In this document: positions 11,094 to 21,544 of the stretch, one piece after another
How the letters are laid out: every line of letters begins with the position of its first letter
How positions within the stretch are numbered: the first letter of the stretch is position 1
Origin: Coptis chinensis
Taxonomy: Eukaryota; Streptophyta; Magnoliopsida; Ranunculales; Ranunculaceae
Direction of reading: 5' to 3'
Assembly: GCA_015680905.1 (NCBI GenBank)
Contig: CM027377.1
Span: 30,776,501-30,840,500 of the forward strand
Length of the DNA: 64,000 bases
The notes under the pieces: generated by a model
What the model was told of the DNA's origin: nothing
The model's input: the letters and a program-made list of their open reading frames with translations, nothing else
The model's database searches: none
Position numbers and translations under genes: made by a program

Positions 11094-12479
11094 ATGGGTG
11101 ATAGAAAAAATTTGAAGATACATTATGCTGGGTCGTTTTCAAAAAGAAGAAATGGAGAGGAATTGTCACATTTGGATTACAGATCAAAATATCCAGTTAA
11201 GGAAATGCTTGATGTTGATAGTGATGAGTTGAATATGATAGACTTTGCTGCAGATGTTAGTCTACCTAGTCACATGTCAAAGTTGGATTATATAAACATT
11301 AAGTTGTTCTATCTTGTTAGTGGTAAACAAGTGTATGTAAACAGTGATAGTGGTCTTTTAGGAATGTTTGATTTGTTAGTTGTTGATGATGAAGGGTATT
11401 GTCATGTATTTGTGGAGAATGATATGGATGAAAGTGTTGTTCCACCATCTCAAGAATATGATGAAACAATGTGTACACTAATGGATTTAAGAAAATTGAT
11501 TAAGAAGAGGGCTTTGAATGCAAATGACAAGGGGATTTCCATGCAAAAGAAGAAGAAGAGTTTTAATGACAAGGGATTTGGTAGTAAGCAAAATAAGAAG
11601 AGTGGTAAGGACAAGGCAGAAGCAAAGGGAAAGAAGAAAAGTACAACACATATGAAGGGTAAAGGCGTACTAGTTGATGGGGAAGATAGCTTCTGGGTTG
11701 AACTTAGTAAGTTTTCTGATGAAGAAATGGATACTGAGCTGCCAGAGTATGTGGATGTACCAAGACCTGCAACAAATGATCCAGTAGAGATTGATGTTGA
11801 GGTTGGGTTTAGAAACCCACCTAGACAACCTCAGATTGATCAGCTTGATCCTGATGAGGGATACCACAGTATAAACTCATCAGATGAAGAAATAGAGTGG
11901 CAGCAACCAAGGAGTGATGAGTTTTACAATTTTGTATATGAAACCTCCAATGTGTATGTGGATGAAGGAGAGATAGTTATGCCAACATGTTCTGATGAAT
12001 GGAAAGTTGGCATGGAGTGGCCTGACATTGAAACTCTAAGGCATAAAATTTCAGATTATTGCATAAAGAATAGATTTGAAGTTGATATGAGGACTGTCAA
12101 TGAAAGGTACAGGATTAGAGCTAAATGTAAGGGTAGCTACAAGGGTAAAGACTGCCCTTGGGCTGCTTATTTGAGACTGAGGCCTGATGCCTTCACAATG
12201 AGATTAAATACATTTGTAAATGAACATATATGTTCTGCTGATCCAGAACTGAAGAATGGGATGGCTGATGCAAATTGGGTTGCAAGAAAGATTGCAGCAC
12301 AGATGAAGGTACATTACAAGACCATGCCTCCAAGATTTATCATGGCTGAAGTCATGAGAGGAGATTTCTATATTAGTATTAGCTATTGGACTGCTTGGCA
12401 TGCAAGGTTGAAATGTTTGCAAGATATTCATGGTGACTATGGAGCAAGTTATAACATGTTGCCTGTGCTATGTGATCAA
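11094..12479 (+). other. transposase exon 1: PB1-like domain and MuDR DNA-binding domain
   Basis: Open throughout. Residues ~1-115 resemble the PB1-like N-terminus of plant MULE proteins (KIHYAGSF, LDYINIKLFYL, DDEGYCHVFVEN). Residues ~150-200 are Lys-rich and likely nuclear-targeting. Residues ~300-400 hold the WRKY/GCM1-like zinc domain of MuDR transposases: WPDIETLRHKISDYCIKNRF, then CKGSYKGKDCPWAAYLRLR and HICSAD. The exon ends at CDQ and continues as ILKSNPGS after the intron at 12480-12571. Confidence 0.88.
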
Positions 12480-12571
12480 GTATGTTATTTATACCCTTAT
12501 TTATTTTTGTAAATAATTTGGTTGTTTATCATAATGGTGTTTGAACTATTTCAAATGTTTACTTGATACAG

Positions 12572-13653
12572 ATTTTGAAAAGTAACCCAGGATCCAGAGC
12601 ATGTTATTCTAGAACTGATGGTACTTTGACATTTGAGGATATGTGTGTTTGTTTTCCTGCTTCTTTGCATGGTTTCTTGAATGGTTGTAGGCCTATCATA
12701 GGACTAGATGGATGTTTTATGAAGGGGAAGTATGGAGGGCAATGCTTAAGCATGGTGGCCTTGGATGGAAACAATGGCTTGTTTCCTGTGGCCATTTATA
12801 TAACTAGGTCTGAGAATAAAGATAGTTGGATTGGGTTTTTGAATATAATGAAGAAGTATGGAATAGATGAACATATGGAACTGTGACATTCATTTCAGAT
12901 AGACAGAAATGATTGGTTGAGGCTTTGGCACATGAATTTCCTAGGAATCCCCATAGGTTTTGCTTTAGGTATATGTTCAAGAATTTCAAAAAGTACTTTA
13001 AAGCCAAATACTTAGAGACTATAGTTTGGGGTGCAGCTAAGTGTTATAAGAAGCTAGAGTTTGAAAAGTTAATGGAGAAGCTAGGAAGAGAATGTACGGA
13101 AGCCAAGGCATGGTTGCTACAATAGGATGTGGAATGTTGGGCTAGGTCACACTTTGATCTTACTGCAAAGTGTGATCATATTAGCAACAACTTCTCTGAG
13201 TCTTTTAACAATTGGATATTGGAACTGAGGGATAAGCCAATAGTTCCTTTTGTTGATAAGTATCATACATTGTTAATGTCTTTTCTGTACAAGAGGAGAG
13301 AAAAGGCCAAGGAATGGGATGAGGATGGTCTAGTTCCACAAGTGGAAAAGAGAATCAAAGAACTGATAAAAAAAGTCCATTGGTATCATGTGGAATTAAG
13401 CAATGAGGTGGTGATAAGTGTTAAAACTGAAAATGGAACTAGATTTTGTGTGAACTTAGTTGACCATGAGTGTAGTTGTATGAGGTGGCAGTTATCTAGT
13501 ATAGTTTGTGTACATGCAGTGGCAGTGTTGTATCCAAGGAGAGTGTATTGGAAAGAATATTGTAGTAGCTATTATTGGGTGTCAACCTACAAGCTTGCTT
13601 AGATGGGACACATCATGCCAATGCTTGATATGTGTGAGTGGCCTATGAATTGT
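12572..13653 (+). other. transposase exon 2: MULE catalytic core and SWIM finger
   Basis: The first catalytic Asp lies in PIIGLDGCFMKGKYGG; the second in TFISDRQ, reached only after a one-base frame change near 12885 and followed by a TGA. The third acidic residue is not assigned with certainty. The core continues open from 12913 with one TAG (13123). The SWIM zinc finger reads CSCMRWQLSSIVCVHAVAV (CxC ... CxH). A TAG at 13600 precedes MGHIMPMLDMCEWPMNC, the usual end of this exon, before the intron at 13654-13731. Confidence 0.88.
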
Positions 13654-13731
13654 GTAAGTTGTAGTCTATCCATAATTAATGATTGTGTAGTTTCCTAATC
13701 TCAAAAGGACTAACATATATTATGTATGTAG

Positions 13732-14906
13732 GATCTTGAAAGACAAATCATGCCACCTCCATATGTCAGAGGCATTGGGAGGCCCAAAAAGGCAAGGACT
13801 AGAGGAGCAGATGAAGAAGTTAATCCCAACAAGCAAATTAGACTTTGTTCTAAATGCAAACAACCAAGACACAATGCCAAGACTTGTAAAGGTCTACCTG
13901 CTGCAAAGAAAGATAAGCATGGCAAAAAATCCCAAGAGGAAACTCAAGCTTCAGCTCCTGTTCCAGATGAAGCTCTAGAATCCACTGAAGCATCATCTCC
14001 TACTCAAGCATCATCATCAAAAGCAGCAAAGAGGGTTTGTTCTAAGTCCAATCACCCAGGACACACCCAGGACACAATACCAAGACTTGTAAAGGTCTTC
14101 CTACTGCAAAGAAAGATAAGCATGGCAAAAAATCTCAAGAGAAAACTCAAGCATCACAAGCTTCAGCTCCTGTTCCAGATGAAGCTAAAAAATCCACTCA
14201 AGCATCACAAGTATCAGCTCCTATTCCTGAGGAAGCTCTAGAATCCACTCAATCAAAATCACCAAAAGCAACACAGAGGGTATGTAAGAAGAAGTATGTA
14301 GAATCAACTTATGAAGGACCAGCTCCAACTGAAGCATCCAAAGCAAAGTCTGCAACAAAGTCAACTATTGAAGCAGCTCCAAAATCAAGTTTGCAAGCAT
14401 CTCAGGCTTCATCAGAAACTCCTTAATCAACAGCTTAGCCTGCAACTCTGACTTTTGGACCACCAAGAGTAAGAAGATCAAAAACTACTCAAGCTCAAGT
14501 TTTTAAGGTATATTTTGTAATTGTTTTAAGTTACAATATGCTCCCTATGTCAGACCCTAGTTGATTAGCTTAAAATTATGTTATGTTCTGTTATCAGGCA
14601 CCAGAACAAAGGCACACATTTGGTGATATCTTGTCTAAGCAACCAGGCAAGTCATCCACTAGTGTGTTTGAAGCAGCTGAGCTAACATTTACTACTGGGG
14701 GAACTGTCAGGGCACCAATAGCAACCAAAAGGCCAAGGCCACATTGACCAGGATCAACTCCATTTATGCCAGCATCTCAGCCTTGGGTGCCACCAGGACG
14801 AGTGGGGGTTGCACCATTCAAAGCAACTAAGAAAATACTGCCTCCTCTTGCTCCCGACCCCTTGCCAACATCAAGGAAGAAGTTTCAAGTTGTCAGACCC
14901 AAGTGA
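13732..14906 (+). other. transposase exons 3-4: duplicated CCHC knuckle and low-complexity tail
   Basis: Exon 3 opens with DLERQIMPPPYVRGIGRPKK and a zinc knuckle CSKCKQPRHNAKTCKG (C-x2-C-x4-H-x4-C). A tandem duplication then repeats knuckle plus tail (from about 14030). In the second copy the knuckle reads CSKSNHPGH, having lost its second Cys, and is frameshifted. The tail is rich in Ser, Ala, Gln and Lys. Exon 4 (14598-14906) ends KKFQVVRPK and contains one TGA. Confidence 0.78.
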
Positions 14907-15894
14907 TGTGGGTCTGTATAGGAGTGGAGTGAATTGTTTTTGTTAGTAACTCATGTCAGACATTTGGTTAAGGTTATGCTCAAGGTTTTTTGTTAGTAAC
15001 TCATGTCAGAAATGGTTAAGGTTATATTGTTGATTTTTTGTTCATAATGAGCACATGAAAACACAACTATTATGGCTATGGCTATTCAAGATTGTAAATC
15101 AAGGATATCTGTGTTTGAAAATTTATGTTTGATTGTACCTGTGTTTCTCTGGTTTGAGGACTGGTTTTTTATTGTACCTGTGTTTCTCTGGTTTTTATAT
15201 TTGCTTGTACCTGTGTTTCTCTGGTTTAACCAATAAGCCTTATCACCACAATAGTAGTGATAACTGATAACAATATAAACATGGGTACCCTATAAACATC
15301 CACTTTCAGACTTGGCACGCAAGCATGATAACCAACATTATGTATACTAATAAAAATGTGTTATAAGAAAGTGGGTACCCTAAGAAAGTCAAACATACAG
15401 GGTACCCAATCAGACAACTCAAGGTACCCAAACAGACAAAATGGCAAAGAAGAAACAGACAGACAATATTTCAAAACACAAAATCAAGTTCACACAGAAC
15501 TTTAACAACATTTCCATTTCCATTTCTATTTTACAGAGTGCTCAAAACACAAAACACAACATTACAACATCAAAACAAAACATTACAACATCAAAATAAA
15601 ACATTACAACATCACTTCATCTGTTCTTAACAGCATCAAAACAAAACATTACTCCCTAACTTCTTAACAACATTACAACATCACTTCATCACTCTTAAAA
15701 GCCCGCAGGAGGGCACACCGGCAACAACAGTGCTTGAACCACTTCCTTAAGTTCTTTGCCTTTGTTGAGGTGCTGCTTGTGGTCGTTGAGCTGTAAGTGG
15801 CAAGACCCTTGTAGATCTCCTAACAAATCCACGAGCTGGAGCTGGAACTGGAGCTGGAGCTAGAACTGTAGATACATTTCTCCCTCGAGCTGAT
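14907..15894. other. MULE central intergenic region with short repeats
   Basis: This is where the convergent units meet. 15125-15227 holds three copies of TGTACCTGTGTTTCTCTGGT; 15550-15690 holds copies of ACATTACAACATC. No coding pattern. 3' ends from both strands would fall here, but no poly-A signal can be singled out. Confidence 0.5.
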
Positions 15895-16392
15895 TTGACC
15901 AGATGTTCAAAACCTGGTGGTGGAGCATCTCGCCTCTCTAGAAATTTGGACCTCGAAATTTGGAGCTACAAGTGCATTTTTCCCTCGAGCTGATCAGACC
16001 AGATGTTCAAAACCTGGTGGTGGAGCATCTGCCTCTAGAGCTGGACCTCGAGCTGGAGCTACAAGTACATTTTTCCCTTGAGATGATCTCTCCACATGCT
16101 CATAACCTGGTGGTGGCCAATCTATTTCCAGATGCTCATGATTTCCACTTCCATCTCCACCACTTCCATCTCCATGTTCCATCTCTACGAAACAAAGTTC
16201 CCTACACTTACGACATGAAGTCATCCTCAACTTATCATTTTTCAACACCACCTCCATGAAAACCCTACTATTCACCCTTGCTTTCAACATAGTTATGACA
16301 GCAGCATAAGATTCCTCTATATTGTCATGATCCACCTCCATTGAGCATAACTTGGCCTTCACCATTTCTACACTTTTTGTCATACCACTCAA
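15895..16392 (-). CDS. MULE-borne unknown protein with PPPGFEH repeats
   Basis: Begins at the ATG at 16390-16392 (MSGMTKSVEMVKAKLCSM). Residues ~1-55 look alpha-helical, then comes a Cys/Gly stretch (CRKCRELCFVEMEHGDGSG). From residue ~80 a ~100 bp tandem repeat encodes WPPPGYEHVERSSQGKNVLV, then PARGPALEADAPPPGFEHLV, and a third diverged copy toward 15895, where the frame is lost. I recognise no family. It lies convergent to the transposase inside the MULE, so it is an accessory gene or captured fragment. Codon pattern and repeat conservation favour past coding; an intact product is unlikely. Confidence 0.5.
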
Positions 16393-16984
16393 CTGAAAAT
16401 GAACTGAAAACCACCACGAGTAGCTTTTATAGAAGTCTTTACTCTTTTTGGAACCTGTTAGAAAGATTTTTATAGAATAATAGAAAACAATACAACACGG
16501 TCTCCAATCTTTACCTTAATCTACTAACAGCATTCATTCTTACCTAAAAGTAACTTCATAACTCCATCCCATTAATGAAAAAGTAACTTCATAACTTTAT
16601 AACATATTAATTCCCAAGTCAAAAGTCAATGAAAGTCTAAGAAATAGTTCTAACTCAAAGTTTTAGTTGTTATTTTTAGTAAAGAAATAGTTCTAGTAAC
16701 TCAAAGTTCTAGTCTAAGAAATAGTTCTAACTACAACTAGAGGAATTACACCTGAAGTACAACTAACTAGACAACTATAATAATTAACCCTAATAACTAA
16801 CAAGTATGTTGAAGTACAACTACGACATCACTGATATGTTGAAGTACATGCATGCATTCCCAATCTAAACATATAGTTAGAGAAACAACCCCAAGAATAC
16901 TATTTTTAATTTAGACTTGCCTCCCCAATATAAACCTATAACTAGATAAACACCCCCATTCTAAGATAACCATAAACTCTAATT
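16393..16984. other. AT-rich MULE spacer between the two minus-strand genes
   Basis: Contains loose copies of AAGTCTAAGAAATAGTTCTA (16635-16740). No coding pattern is seen. Confidence 0.45.
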
Positions 16985-17342
16985 TCAAAAGTAGAATAAC
17001 CATAAGATAACCATAATGCAAACAACCAACAACCATTTGACTTTGATTTTCTTCACCTCCAACTCCAATTGACGATTCACCATCTTCAGTTTACGATTTT
17101 TTGCTTTTAAAGCTTCAACTCTTGCCTCCAATGTTTCTTCCTTGTTCTGTTGACGATTTGGATTTTTATCAACCCAAAAAAAAGTGGCAAGACAATTGGG
17201 TTGTTCTTGTTGTAATGTCTGCATCCATAGAACAATCGACTGGGTTAGGGTAATGCGTATTGGACCTTTTAACGATCACGGGATCTCCATGATAACAAGT
17301 TCTTTGGGATGAACAAGAAGCGTAAAGACATTTTAGTAATTG
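16985..17342 (-). pseudogene. GRF-like zinc finger / coiled-coil / membrane-tail protein in the MULE
   Basis: The 3' two thirds are open (17224-16985): FFWVDKNPN, a Lys/Glu coiled coil (EETLEARVEALKAKNRKLKM ... LELEVKKIK), then a C-terminal membrane segment WLLVVCIMVILWLFYF and stop. Upstream, in other frames, 17318-17225 reads SSQRTCYHGDPVIVKRSNTH and YPNP. That is the start of a plant GRF zinc finger (Cys, then NPGR-like Asn-Pro) whose end is the FFWVD motif. So the gene ran GRF finger, coiled coil, tail anchor, now with at least two frameshifts. GRF-plus-coiled-coil-plus-membrane proteins are common small plant proteins; function unknown. Confidence 0.62.
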
Positions 17343-17386
17343 AAGATGAGGCGTAAATTTTAGGGTTCGAAATTTAGGGTGAAAAA

Positions 17387-17630
17387 GTGAACAAGATGTT
17401 TACACGTGTCGTTTTATTTTTCAAAATAAAACTCGGTCTTGTGAAGTCAAGGGCTATTTAGGTAATTTTATATTCGAAAGGGTAGTTTGGACATTTCACA
17501 AGGAGATAACGGTCAAATTGCATTGACTTAGACGGAGTCTGAGTTTGGGGGGCAAGTCTAATTTCCCTGAATTTGGGGGGAGGGGGGCAAGTCTAATTCA
17601 TCTTTGAAATGGGGGGGGCAAGTCTAAAAA
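17387..17630 (-). repeat. right terminal inverted repeat of the MULE
   Basis: Inverted copy of 10437-10653. GTGAACAAGATGTTTACACG on the inside and GGCAAGTCTAAAA at the end. It is longer than the left copy owing to an extra G-rich block (17560-17620). Confidence 0.9.
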
Positions 17631-18648
17631 ACCCAAAAAAAATACAATAAACTTTGTATGTTGTTTCAAAAAATAAAAAATAAAAAACAATTATGCAAAG
17701 TTTGTTATATTTATTTTTTGGTCAATATGTTAAAAGTTAAACTAAAACTGCCAAATGAGAAGAAAAAAAATTAGGATGTGTGTGGCTAAAGCTAAAACAA
17801 AATATATTCGGGCACACTTATGAGTGCAAGTGTGCAACTCAATATCAATTATACTTTCAGATTCCATTCCGGAACCTTGCTATCACAGGCGGGGAACTTC
17901 TTGTAACAACATAATGTACAGCCTCAGCTGTGGTAATTCCGTAAGGTACGTACACCATATTAATGGGAAGCTCAGCGCACACGTGAGTAAGTTAACAGCT
18001 AGTACAATAGCACTTAAACCATCAGCGCGCAGTAATTGTACGTGGATGATTTTCACGTCGTCACAACTCACAAGTCACAAGGCAAGTTATGAAGATATGA
18101 TAAACAAGCAAATAGCTTAGTAGACTATCTGGATCCTCTAGTGATATAGAAAGCATGAGTGGCATTAAATTTTAATATGGCTTATGACATGACGAGGTGG
18201 TGGTGAACGGGGTTCAGAAAGAGATAATAACTTCTTTCTCTGACTCTCTGAGTGATTCAGTGAATGAGTATGTGCTATGATCACTCTTTAGCAAAACATA
18301 AAGAATGTGCTATGATCACTGATTCACTGCTATGAACATGGTAAGCTAGATAATGACCACTGCACCAGGAATACAAGGCCAGGGTATAAAATTTGGATGG
18401 TGGGAAACCAAGAAACAAAAGCAATTAATACACTGAAGAATGAGTGGAGAGCTTCCGCTTGCGCCTTGCAAGCCGGATAGTGAAATACTGGCCGATAGGA
18501 CGTATTGTGGTTAATGTTCGTGGGTAGGGTATTCAATGCATATCAATCTTATCAGTTAGAATAACATTTATATGATGAATATGTTTTCAACTTTGCATGT
18601 TACTTGGATGATTTGGATCCGATTCAAATTGGGCTCATACTCCCATAT
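17631..18648. other. no recognised gene
   Basis: AT-rich. The open frames at 17824-18120 and 18330-18536 have no recognisable motif or splice context. A short duplication GTGCTATGATCACT occurs at about 18270 and 18307. Confidence 0.45.
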
Positions 18649-19036
18649 ATAGTACAAAATATCACGATATATCGCGAAATATCATGATAAATATTGAAAT
18701 TTCAATAAAAGATATATAAATATCGCGATAAGTTTAGAGATATATACAGCTACAAATATCGACGATATTTATAATATTTTCGATATTTTAGGATATATTA
18801 TGATATTTGGCGATATTTTGTTTAGTTAACAATTTTATTTAATATTTACTATTATATTTCAAATAAATATAAATAATATATCGTGATATATCACGAAATA
18901 TCTATGATATTGTTGATATTTTAGATATATATATGATATTTGCATATCAAACAATATAAAATATCCCCAAAGAAAATGATATAATATCAAGAAATTGAAT
19001 ATCGATAAACACTCATATCCTGATATTTTGTACTAT
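18649..19036. mobile_element. CGATAT-rich foldback element, copy 2 (MITE-like)
   Basis: 388 bp. The left end ATAGTACAAAATATCACGAT and the right end, read on the minus strand, match for 22 bases with one mismatch (C/G). The interior is packed with CGATAT/ATATCG and GATATT words, as in copy 1, and is non-coding. The terminal sequences differ from copy 1 (AGTACAAAATAT against AAGGCCYAAAATAT), sharing only AAAATAT, so the two are relatives rather than recent duplicates. Confidence 0.65.
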
Positions 19037-19328
19037 GCTCTCATAGCTATAGTTATCTAAGGGTTTCATATTGACACCACTTGTTTTACCAAGAGCGACC
19101 CAACTATTAAGTGGACCACAACTTAAACAAACTATGATTAAAGTTACTAAGGGCTACCATCCCCTCCCCCCAAACCCAATTTGAGTATGTATTTCCTGCG
19201 AGGGGGGGAAGGATACTCGTTAACCCTAACAATTAACAAGCGGGAGTTCTCAAATTTTTCTCTTTATTCTTCTCAAAGGAAACCCACGAGATCGCCCCAG
19301 TCTAAGCCATTAGAGTATGTAGGCAATG

Positions 19329-19331
<3 letters not shown>
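19037..19331. other. short spacer, no recognised gene
   Basis: Contains C- and G-rich runs (19160-19170, 19202-19208) but no coding pattern. It ends at the poly-T tract that borders the plastid insert. Confidence 0.4.

Positions 19332-19374
<43 letters not shown>
19332..19374 (+). repeat. T43 tract at the left edge of the plastid insert
   Basis: Uninterrupted run of 43 T, followed by the near-palindrome TTTCCTGCACAGGAAA, after which plastid sequence begins. The run length may be affected by sequencing error. Confidence 0.85.
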
Positions 19375-19382
19375 CCTGCACA

Positions 19383-19655
19383 GGAAACAAGACCAGATAT
19401 AATTTGATTGTTATGAGAAAATCCAAAATCTTTATAGACAAAACCAATCATTAATTCCCAGTTGTGAGGTGAGTGGAATCCAATACATAAATCAGTTAAT
19501 AAAAGAATAAAAAAAACTTTTATTGTGTCACTTAAGTTATAGAAAAATTCCCGAACCCAAGAATTAATAATAACAAGTTCTTTATTACCCAGAATAGAAT
19601 AACCACTTAGAATAGCGAAACTTATTTTATTTGTGGAAAAATGTAAAATGGTATG
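19383..19655 (-). pseudogene. cemA: cemA, 3' part (plastid-derived)
   Basis: The minus strand reads [20 protein letters not shown], then [34 protein letters not shown] and [10 protein letters not shown], the second half of the chloroplast envelope membrane protein CemA. Homology stops there and about 40 C-terminal residues are missing. The 5' part is at 25547-25779; the GTATG at 19651-19655 is one copy of the target duplication of the element inserted between them. Confidence 0.93.
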
Positions 19656-20104
19656 TGTCACACCCAGAATTTCGACAGAATTCGGAAAAACATTATTTGT
19701 TCCCGATTCTTCGATCTTCGAGGTGTGACGTACTCTCAACTCCCAAAAACCCATAAACAGTTTAAATATGCGGATAATTTAAAAACCAATAAAATTTTTG
19801 AACTTAAACCAAAGTCCTCTTCATTACAAAAATTAACAAATGAAAATGCAAATAACCTTATCTCAACTGAAAATCTACATCACCTCAAAGGAAAACAAAG
19901 CCTATCTTGAAATGTGACGCTAACGCAAACCACAAGCAGCAACCAATCTTCTTCAACACTAAACCTGTCAAGACTTATCAACTATGTTCATTTAATGAAC
20001 ACACCCAATAAGCAAACATGGAAATCGGGTCAGCATTATAAAAATGCTGGTGTGAGTAGCTCTAAAATATAACATATAATTATATATATATATATACACA
20101 ATCC

Positions 20105-20895
20105 ATACGACAGTTAGTTCCTCCACCGAGGTGCCTTAACTTCTAACAACTAATACAACATCCTTAAGTACAATAATTAAGGCAGGTAGTTCCTCCACTG
20201 AGGCGCCTTAACTTCCCACTAACCACCCAACAAACTATACTCATACTAAATAAGGCATGTAGTTCCTCTATCGAGGCGCCTTAGGTTCGAACTAAACAAA
20301 TAACCAACCAAGCATATTATATACGTACCACATTTTATGCTCAATTACAGAGTGGGTCGTCTCTGCACAAGTAATTAGTTTGACCCACACTTCTGCAAAA
20401 CCATATACCGTCATCTATCTAAAGATACATCATTAACCAACACATTACCATAATTATATTAATTAAGGCTTTCTTTGCGTGTCCCTAAAATCACGTCGTA
20501 TCTATGTCTTACCTAGTTTCCCTGGCTATCACAATCGCTTCCCAACGCCAAACATGTACATCCACATGCCTCCCCTTAAATAATGAACCACTCCGTGCAT
20601 AACTACCCTCGAAATGATGCGCGACACCGTAACCCTCACACGGAAGCCATTATGTAAGTATCGCCACTATTCGCATAAAATATCGCGCGTCTCGTTCTAT
20701 TTTGCGAACGGAATAATCAAGCTACTATTCGGCTATGCCAGAAGGGCCATTCAGCTTTACTGAAACGCCAGAAGGGCCAATTACATTACTTACGCCCGAA
20801 GGCCATTCAGATTCACTGAAATGCAAGAAGGGCCAATCAAATTACTTACGCCCGAAGGCCATTCAGATTCACTGAAACGCCAGAAGGGCCAATCA
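20105..20895 (-). repeat. two tandem repeat blocks inside the LTR
   Basis: 20110-20290: three copies of AGTTCCTCCACCGAGGCGCC spaced about 70-80 bp. 20735-20895: about two and a half copies of a ~67 bp unit containing CGCCAGAAGGGCCAAT and CCCGAAGGCCATTCAGATTC. Neither codes. Confidence 0.75.
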
Positions 20896-21544
20896 AATTA
20901 CACACGCTCACACAGGGGAAATCACATGAGTTGTGGTAGCTAGGTTCTAGGATTTTCGTTACGTAATTTATTCAAATGTCATACATTTATGACTCATACT
21001 AATTCCACTATATCACGTGCAGGTCAATTACCTTATTGCACTAAGCCACAATATTTAGAAATATCTCAAAATATCTCATAACCATTTTCATTCTTTCACG
21101 TGCCAATATATTATTGCACTACGCCACACTCCCGTGGGAAATATCCACAAATACTCTACTAGCATCTCACAAATAAAATAATGGAGTGTCTATATATTTA
21201 TTTCTTCACAACTATTGCATTTAATGTATATATATCCCAACATATTATATAATGTCACAATATCAACGTCAAATCTTAATTAGATAATGACAACCAAATT
21301 TATACAAGCTTCCACAGCATTTTAGGATTTGATTTGTCCATACAATTTACAACATAAAACGTAGCACAATTAAACAGTCCATAGTCCACAATCAAAGCCC
21401 AATATATATATGTTTTACACACTACTCACGTCAAATCTTAATTAGATAATGACAAACAACGTTATATAATTTTTGATAATATTTTATTACTATATTTGTC
21501 CATATTCTTAAATATGAGAAAAACTGGAAAACGTCAACATTCCA

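Larger units (their letters stand above)
11094..14906 (+). pseudogene. MuDR-type MULE transposase gene, four coding exons, disrupted
   Basis: Exons 11094-12479, 12572-13653, 13732-14507 and 14598-14906, joined by introns of 92, 78 and 90 bp with GT..AG ends. The ATG at 11094 (MGDRKNLKIHYAG) is preferred to the one at 11052, because TATTACAG just before it looks like a 3' splice site of a leader intron. Domain order: PB1-like N-terminus, Lys-rich acidic linker, MuDR DNA-binding zinc domain, MULE catalytic core, SWIM zinc finger, CCHC knuckle, Ser/Ala/Gln-rich tail. The protein would bind the TIRs and cut and rejoin DNA in the nucleus. Lesions: frameshift near 12885, TGA 12910-12912, TAG 13123-13125, TAG 13600-13602, a frameshift near 14080 and TGA 14745-14747. 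Confidence 0.9.
10437..17630 (+). mobile_element. MULE (Mutator-like) DNA transposon, ~7.2 kb, with long terminal inverted repeats
   Basis: The ends are inverted copies of about 220-240 bp and show the same landmarks in mirror order: TTAGACTTGCCCCC, CAGACTCCGTCTAAGTCAAT, TTTGACCGTTATCTCCTTGT, CACGTGTAAACATCTTGTTC. Inside is a MuDR-type transposase gene on the plus strand (11094-14906). Converging on it from the right are minus-strand genes (17342-15895). Two convergent units inside long TIRs recall the mudrA/mudrB plan of maize MuDR. The transposase carries several lesions, so this copy is not autonomous. A 9 bp target duplication is masked by poly-A on both sides. Confidence 0.92.

Noticed and set aside
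15960..16259. Plus-strand ORF rich in Leu/Glu/His
   Set aside because: Antisense shadow of the PPPGFEH-repeat gene; its repeats arise from the same tandem units.
17824..18120. 98-codon ORF as a host gene
   Set aside because: No motif, no promoter or splice context, and an equal antisense ORF overlaps it.
19302..19754. A 150-residue ORF ending in poly-Lys as a nuclear gene
   Set aside because: Its middle is plastid cemA, its start lies in the LTR of the inserted element and its Lys tail is the T43 run read backward.
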